A DNA stretch of 33,267 bases. It comes from Anaeromyces robustus (Eukaryota > Neocallimastigomycota > Neocallimastigomycetes > Neocallimastigales > Neocallimastigaceae). Numbering within the stretch: the stretch's first letter is position 1; each line of letters opens with the position of its first letter. A model generated the notes under the pieces. The model did no database searches, had not been told where the DNA came from, and saw nothing but the letters and a program-made list of their open reading frames with translations. This document shows, piece after piece, positions 26,456 through 33,267 of this stretch. The stretch is taken from positions 47,501-80,767 of the forward strand of contig MCFG01000329.1 in NCBI GenBank assembly GCA_002104895.1, in the 5' to 3' direction. The position numbers and the translations under genes are program-made.

Positions 26456-28100
26456 TATTGTTATCGATATTATTACCATTTTCATTTCCTGGAATTTCAT
26501 TATTTCCATTTTCTGGAGGTATGTTACTTATATTTGTATTATCTGAAATATCATTTTCTGGAGGTACATTACTTATATTTGTGTTATCTATATTGGATTG
26601 ACCATTGGTATTAGTTTGTTCTGTATTATTATCATTTCCATTATCATCGTTTCCATTATCATCATTATTGTAATTACCATCTTCTTCTTCATGATCATCA
26701 TCATTATTATTATTGTTACCAGATTCTGATGGGAAAGATACTGTATCAGGTATATTTGGATTTACTGGATTTATTGTTGGAAGTTGTTTAGTAGTAGTTG
26801 CAATAGGTTCTGATATTGTGTTAGGTATATTTGGATTTATTGGACTTATTGTTGGAAGTTGTTTAGTAGTAGTAGCGATAGATTCTGATATTGTGTTAGG
26901 TATATTTGGAATTACTGGACTTATTGTTGGAAGTTGCTTAGTAGTAATTGTAGTAGCTACTTGTACTGATGTTGCCAATGTTGTAATTTGTATTGACGTT
27001 ATTGGAGTGGTAATTTGTGCTGATGTAATTGGAGTAGTAATTTGTATTGGAGTGGTAATTTCTGCTGATGTAATTGGAGTAGTAATTTGTATTGGTGTTG
27101 TATTTTGTAATGAAGTTACTGGAGTAGTAATTGGAGTAGTAGCTTGTAATGATGTTGTATCTTGTGTAGTTACTTGTATTGGAGTGGTAATAGTTGTAGT
27201 TGTAGTTGTAGTTGTAGTTGTAGTAATAACAGGATTAGTTGTTGTACTATTGTTAACAATTGTTGTTGGTATTGATTCTATTATTGTTGATGGTTCTTCT
27301 AGTATAGTAGTTGATTCAATTTCAGGTGCATCAACTTCACCATTAACAAATACTTTACCATAAATAAAATCAACAGTACCACTACTTTTTTTACCTTTAA
27401 CACTACCTACTTCAACTAATAATTTACTATCATACAATGGACCTAAAGTCATTTTTAGTTTATCCCATTGAATAAAATGGGCTGATATATCAATTGTACC
27501 GCATTCACGTGGTGTCTTACGAACACTAAAATATTGTTTATAAGTTTGTTTCTCTTTACCTTTTAAGACAGGACCAGTAACTTCATTTTCATAAACTGTA
27601 TATTGTGCACCATCAATTGTAAAATCTCCATGTTTTTTATTATTTGTTATAAGTGTTACTGGAAATTCATCAGTAAGCCAATTATCTACAATATAATACT
27701 TAATTAGTGGTTCTTTAATCCAACCATATGCACCAATATATGAATAATCAACATTAAATGATTCATATTTAACAACATTATAGGTTGCATATAAATGACC
27801 TATTTTTTCATATGTCTTATCACCTGAAAAAACCATACCTTCACTACATGAACATTTAGAAGTTGATTGATATGAACATGAAAATGAACCATTTTCATAA
27901 AAAGTGGCACTAGCTAAACCACTTTCCAAATTTAAATCATAATATACATTATCAAATTTATCAGAACCACTTTCTGTTCTTGTAGTTGTAAGACCTCCTG
28001 AATGTGATTTTAAATTACAAATATTTTCTGTTTCTGCTTTTACATTATAATTTGTTAAAAGTAATGGAATTAAAAAATTTATGATATTATGGAATTTCAT
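25869..28100 (-). CDS. Secreted GH11 xylanase-like protein with CBM1, nucleophile lost
   Basis: A single intronless frame of 743 residues. A signal peptide (1 to about 22, IINFLIPLLLTNYNVKA) leads into a GH11-like jelly-roll domain (about 28-255). Family landmarks are YGW (125-127), PLIKYYIVDNW (131-141), thumb-like GPVLKG (176-181), QYFSVR (189-194), CGTIDISAHFIQW (200-212) and SSGTVDF (239-245). The GH11 signature expects Glu at the fourth position of PLxEYY; here it is Lys134 (codon AAG). Glu230 in LLVE may be the acid/base, but the segment after it is altered and longer. The rest is a Thr-rich linker (about 262-387), three 25-residue KQLPTI-type repeats (about 386-459), an Asn/Asp-rich tract, an aromatic NPWGFPGW segment, and a C-terminal CBM1 (702-737: EQCGGNGF, CCEEGFIC, EYYSQCL). 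It probably binds cellulose but is unlikely to cleave xylan by the retaining mechanism. Confidence 0.85.
25990..26000 (-). other. Start of the CBM1 coding segment
   Basis: The CBM1 runs from the Cys at residue 702 (about 25997) to Leu737 (about 25890). Six Cys residues and the YYSQCL end fit the family; Phe replaces Trp or Tyr at two of the usual flat-face positions. Confidence 0.8.
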
Positions 28101-29946
28101 ATTGAATAAAGTTATTTATATATTTTTTTTTAACTATATCAATTCTTTCTATTATTTTTATTTTTTTTTTCTTGACAAATTTTGATTCCACTTTAATTCA
28201 TTAAAATTTCTACTATTCTATACAATAATTATTTTGTTTACTAATTTGTTTTACTTTTTTTTACACTAAAACATAAGTAGAAACTTTAAAACTTAATGAA
28301 AGTTTATGTTAAAAAAAATAATAAAAATAAAAAAAAAAAAAAACAACAAAAAAAGATAAAAAAAAAGATAAAAAAAGATAAAAAAAAATTTCGTGTATAA
28401 TATAAAAATATAAAAAGAAAAAAAGACACAAAATATTAATTTATAGCGGTAAATTTTTATAATAATAGGTTTTAAATAAATTAATTATATTAATTTATTA
28501 TTTAATTGATTGAATTATAATTATTAATATTATTTAATTATTTGAATTTCTGACCAATGATTTAAATGGTTTAATTTAAAAATCATATAATAATAATAGT
28601 ATAGAATATATATATAATATATTATAAATAAATAAATTTATATATGGCATAATAGTATTTTATATTAATGTAATATGGACTAATATAAAAGAAATTTTTA
28701 TAATATATTATAAAGTTTGAAATTTTTATAATTTTTTTTTTAATATTTGGTTATTTTATATTTTATATTTTATTAATAATAATCTTAAATAATAACTAAA
28801 TAAAATATAATATTTATTATATATATATGAATAAGATCAGCAAAACTTTTTTGTACTTTTTAAATATTAAAAATTAACCATTTAATAATTTTTACAATAT
28901 CACCTTTTTCCTAATAAATAAAATTAATTATGATTATTATGATTATATCAATATTATTATATATATTTATTATATATATTTAGAGATAGTTATTATATCA
29001 TCATTAATTATTATATCAACATTATTAATAATTATATCCTAATTGATATATCCATTATAATTATTACTATTAATATATTATTATTAATTATAAATTATTC
29101 ATATTCATATTCATAGTCCGTTATTAACCATTATTATTCTGTTGTAACAACGTTATAATAGGGAATTATTAAATATTAATTTGATTATTTAACAAGGGTA
29201 GTATTTTTAATATTAGGAATAATATTTATTTAAAAAAATTTATATTAATTAAATGGTATTATTAATAAAAAAAATGAATTACTCATGTTATAATAAAAAA
29301 AATTATTTAATAAGATACATTAATAAATGACCATAAATATATTATAATTATATATGAAAATTATTATAACTGAAATAAAAATAAATTAAAAGTAACTATT
29401 ATATAATATAAATTATTATTTTATATTATATTGCATATATTTTATATTGTAGGTTATATATTATATATTATATATTAGATTATTTAATATTACATAATTA
29501 TTATATAAAGTTAAGATTTATTATATTAACATTTTCTATTTTCTATTTAATTTAAATAATATAATAATAATATATTGTCAAATTACATGATTATTAAAAA
29601 TATTAATATATATTTTATAATAAATAAAATTTTTAAATATTATATAAAAAAAGAATAAAAAAAAAAAAAAGAAATAGTATAAAAACTTTATTAAATAATA
29701 AAAATAATATTTATATGATTACCTTTTAAGGTAAAAGGAAAATCTAAAAACAACTTTTTTTTATAATAAAATTAAACGCCTCATATGAATAGTATAAAGA
29801 AAGAATTAATATAAATTAATAAAAAAGAAAAACTATTTAAATAAATCCATAAATATTAAATATTAAATATTAAATATTAAATTGAATAAATATGTTAAAT
29901 AAATTTTTTCTTATTTTTATTAATATATTTATTGAAAATAAGAAAT

Positions 29947-30060
29947 TCATTTATTTATTTATTTATTTATTTATATATATTTATTTATATATATTTATTT
30001 ATTATTATATTTATTTATTTATTTATTATTATATATATATATTTATTTATTTATTTATTT
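29947..30060. repeat. ATTT/TATA microsatellite cluster
   Basis: Blocks of ATTT units alternate with TATATA segments over about 110 bases. Non-coding. Confidence 0.85.
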
Positions 30061-30149
30061 AACAAAAAAACCATATTAGATTTTTAAAAAATTATACTGA
30101 AATTCTGGTCAATATCAATAAATCGTTTCACAAAAAGCTTTTTTATTTT

Positions 30150-30190
30150 ATTGACATCTTTTATTTATAATAAAAATAAAAGATGTCAAT
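30150..30190. repeat. Perfect 17-bp stem hairpin
   Basis: ATTGACATCTTTTATTT and its exact reverse complement flank a 7-base loop. The GACATC core makes it more than chance AT pairing. No gene adjoins it directly. Confidence 0.85.
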
Positions 30191-31045
30191 ATAAAAATAA
30201 AGAAAAAAAAAATAAATAATATTTTTTTATATTTTTTTTTCAATATTAATATAGAATAATACATAATTCAATATTAATTCTAAATTATATTACATACTAT
30301 ATTTGATAAATTAAAAAAAAAAAATAAAATTTCTTAGTTATTATAGAAAGCAAAAATATTTCAAAAAAAAAAAAAAAAAACTATTTCTTTTTTCTTTTTT
30401 TAATACATTAAAGTATATTACAATGATTTATTTTTTGTTTTTCTTATATATATATAAATAATATACTTTTGTTTCTTTAATTTATATTTATATATATTAT
30501 TTAATTTTTTTATTTTATTTATTTTTTTTTTATTTTACTTTTTTTTTTTATTTTATTTCTTCATGTTTGTGATTATTTTCGTTTTTTTTTTCTTTTTTTT
30601 ATATTATTATATTTTTATCTTTTAATTATGATACAATAATACTTAAAAAAAAAATAAAGTATATATTTGAATATATATATATAATGTCAAATATAAAAAT
30701 GTACATAATTTTATAATCAATTATAAATATCTATCTATTATGAAAGTAAATCAAGAATAATTTATTATTAATAATAATATTATTATTATTATTTGTTTAA
30801 TTATTTAAACTAATATTTAAAAAACTTTTCATAATATTATTAAAAATATTTTATTTTTCTTTTTGTTATATCTATAATATTATTATTATATTAAATATAT
30901 ATTTATCAATAGAAAATTTTTATTTTTTCATTCGTAAATGATTCTTGTTGATAAAACTATATTTTTAATATAAAAATAATGGTTTATTATTAACATTATT
31001 AACATTATTATTGTTAATTGTTATTATTTTTAATTATTGATACTA

Positions 31046-32490
31046 TTAATTATTATTATTAGTTTCAATCGTATTATTATTCACATTTCCATTTATGTTT
31101 TCAGCTGTATTATTATTCATATTTCCATTTATATTTTCAGCTATGGTATTATTATTTATATTTCCATTCATATTATTATTAATAGCATTAGGGCTAACAG
31201 GACTTATGGGATTATTATTCATATTAATATTACTATTCATCATTCCATTCATATTATTATTATTATTAATAACATTTGGACTAACAGGACTAATAGGATT
31301 ATTATTCATATTAATATTACCATTCATCATTCCATTCATATTATTATTATTAATAGCATTAGGACTAACAGGACTAATAGGACTAATAGGATTATTATAA
31401 GAATTATTTAATAGATTATAAGCATTATTATTAGCATTATTAGGATTATAAGCACTATAAATTGCACTATTAGGATGTCTACCATAAGCTGCAATAATAT
31501 CATGATAGGTAACTGAAACACCATGAGCAATAGCTTGCTTATTAACTGATGGGGAATTTTGATAACTGCTCATTGGACTTGGAGCATTTAATTCCCAATT
31601 GTATTCATTTTGTTTTCTTCTTTTACGAATAATGAACATTGCACTTCCAACAATTAAAACTAATAACGTAAGAATAATACAAACTGTAGGTATATATGAT
31701 TTAGAATCTTTTCCATCAACTATTACTTCTTTAGTATTATTTTTATCATTGATTTTTTGTGAGTCAATACCAGCAATATCATTAACAGTATTGTCATATT
31801 CAAATTCATTTTTATTAATATCAATGTTATCTGCAAGACTAGCAGTATCACCTTCTTCATCAAAACCATTTCCAATAACTGTACCATTATCTACTACTAC
31901 AGGTGTTGCTTTATTCTCAACAGTTGAAGTTGCTATATTTTTATTAGCTGTGGTTTTTGGTTTTTCTTTTTTAGTAGTATTTTTATTTTTATTATCTTTA
32001 TATGATATTATATTAATATAAATATATAAAAAAAAAATTTTTTTTATTATAATAATTTTGTTTTAAAATATATATATAAAAATGATTTATTTATAATAAT
32101 TTTATTTTAGTAAAAATATATATATAAAACATTATTTTTTATAAATTAGTTTAACTTATTTAATACTTATTTGTTTTATTTTTTTAATTTTATTTAATAT
32201 TTTATATTATTTTTACCTTTATTATTTCCTTTATTTTTATTATTGTTATTATTATTTTTATTATTATTTTTATTATTATTTTTATTATTATTTTTATTAT
32301 TATTATTTTTATTATTATTTTTATTATCATTTTTGTTATTATTGTTCTTATTATTATCATTCTTTGGTGGTGCTGGTGGTGCTGGTGGTGGACCTGGTGG
32401 TGCTGGTCCAAACCATGGAGGCCACTGTCTTTTTGTTATTTTAAAATTATTAATTAAATCATTATTTTCATCATTTATTTTTATGTACAT
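31046..32490 (-). CDS. Single-pass membrane protein, Pro-rich N-terminus and Asn-rich repeat tail
   Basis: Exons 32490-32217 and 31995-31046 join in frame (G from exon 1 plus AT makes Asp) to 407 residues. No known family was recognised. The order is: a short acidic N-terminus, ITKRQWPPWFG, a Pro/Ala stretch (about 26-42), an Asn/Lys tract, a Thr/Asp-rich segment, one membrane helix (about 194-216, containing CIILTLLVLIVGSAMFII), the stop-transfer RKRRK, then a tail with AIAHGVSVTYHDIIAAYG and imperfect repeats of NPISPVSPN and AENINGN type. The positive RKRRK after the helix places the tail in the cytosol and the Pro-rich part outside. No signal peptide is visible at the chosen start, so either the N-terminus is exported by the single helix or an upstream exon is missing from the model. 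A surface sensor or adhesin-like role would be inference only. Confidence 0.72.
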
Positions 32491-33267
32491 TTTTATTTAT
32501 AATATATATATTTTATCTTTTTTTTTTTTCTAAAAAAAAAAAATAATTTATTTTAATTTTTAATTTATATTTATTTACTAAATTTTTTATTTTTTTTATG
32601 TTTTTCATTTATTCCCTTTACTTTTGTTTTTTGTTTTTATAATTTAAATATATATAAGTATATTTAAATTTGAATTTATTCTATATTACAATTTAAAAAC
32701 AAAAACAAAAATAAAAATGCTTTTTTGGAAAAAAAAAAAAATTGAAAAAACCGAAAAAATTATATTTATATATATAATCTATGTCTAAATTCGAAAAATT
32801 CCATTATTAAAAGAATTAATGACTAAATTTTATTAGTATATATTAGTAATATTTTTAATTTAAATAATTTTTTAAATAATATATATTATACATTATAAAT
32901 TACATATATTATACATATATTATATTATATTATATTATATTATATTATATTATATATATTTTCCTTTTTTCTTTTTACTTTTATTTTTACTTTTATTTTT
33001 TATTTTTTAATTTTTTATTTATTTTTTTTATGTTTATACATATATACTAATATATTAATATTATAAATTATAATATTGTACAATAAAAATTTAATATAAA
33101 TAATATATGATTTATTATTATTAAATTTATCAATAATATTTATTATATTTTGAATATATTTTATGAATATATTTTATGTATATTATAATTTATATCACTA
33201 ATTAAATTTTATATATTGGCTACAAAATCAATTATTTTATTTTATTTTATTTTATTATTTATTATTA
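32491..33267. other. Gene-free right end
   Basis: This is the upstream side of the membrane protein gene. It holds T- and A-runs, a TATAT repeat near 32930-32955, and a possible splice acceptor (a T-run followed by AG near 32532 on the minus strand) that could belong to a 5' untranslated intron. I looked for a signal-peptide exon for the neighbouring gene and found none. Confidence 0.6.

Larger units (their letters stand above)
28101..31045. other. 2.9-kb gene-free interval
   Basis: No gene was recognised. It contains the GH11-like gene promoter at its left end, A- and T-runs, ATTT-type microsatellites near 29947-30060, and a 17-bp perfect hairpin at 30150-30190. The right end is the 3' flank of the membrane protein gene. 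Confidence 0.65.

Noticed and set aside
26713-27363. 216-codon Val/Ile-rich open frame on the plus strand
   Set aside because: It is the antisense of the Thr-rich linker and repeats of the GH11-like gene; composition explains the lack of stops.
31037-32021. Open plus-strand frames opposite the membrane protein gene
   Set aside because: The minus strand has matching exons, splice sites and a membrane helix with stop-transfer residues; the plus frames are low-complexity antisense.

Overview
The window is about 85% A+T, dense in homopolymers and tri-/tetranucleotide microsatellites, and carries eukaryotic genes with short AT-rich GT..AG introns and Asn/Lys/Glu-rich proteins. One gene encodes a GH11 xylanase-like domain fused to a fungal-type CBM1 cellulose-binding module. 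Together these point strongly to an anaerobic gut fungus (Neocallimastigomycota); the exact genus cannot be told from the sequence.

Left half (about 0.7-17.7 kb) holds three intron-containing housekeeping-type genes, all on the minus strand. They are: a single-NBD ABCA-type ABC transporter (675-5297, six exons including a 10-nt microexon); a Yop1/REEP5-family ER-shaping protein (7657-8509, three exons); and, after a 5.6-kb gene-free AT desert, the spliceosomal WD40 protein Prp17/CDC40 (14108-17742, ten exons). I rebuilt each model by hand; every junction keeps frame, and the joined proteins match their families end to end.

Right half (about 19.8-32.5 kb) is more accessory. It holds an intronless secreted acidic repeat protein on the plus strand (19794-21692), an intronless alpha/beta hydrolase on the minus strand (22868-24046), an intronless secreted GH11-like/CBM1 protein on the minus strand (25869-28100), and a two-exon, single-pass membrane protein with a proline-rich N-terminus and an Asn-rich repeat tail (31046-32490, minus).

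The strongest unusual point is the GH11-like protein. Its active-site block is well preserved, but the catalytic nucleophile Glu is a Lys (K134), so it reads as a non-hydrolytic, cellulose-anchored GH11 pseudoenzyme. Other points of interest are a repeated Arg-Gln cassette that divides the acidic repeat protein into blocks, three ordered AG-GCA-GT splice-like signatures in the longest ABC-transporter intron, and several long perfect hairpins or palindromes in gene-free DNA. I found no convincing tRNA, rRNA, CRISPR array, retroelement or DNA transposon.
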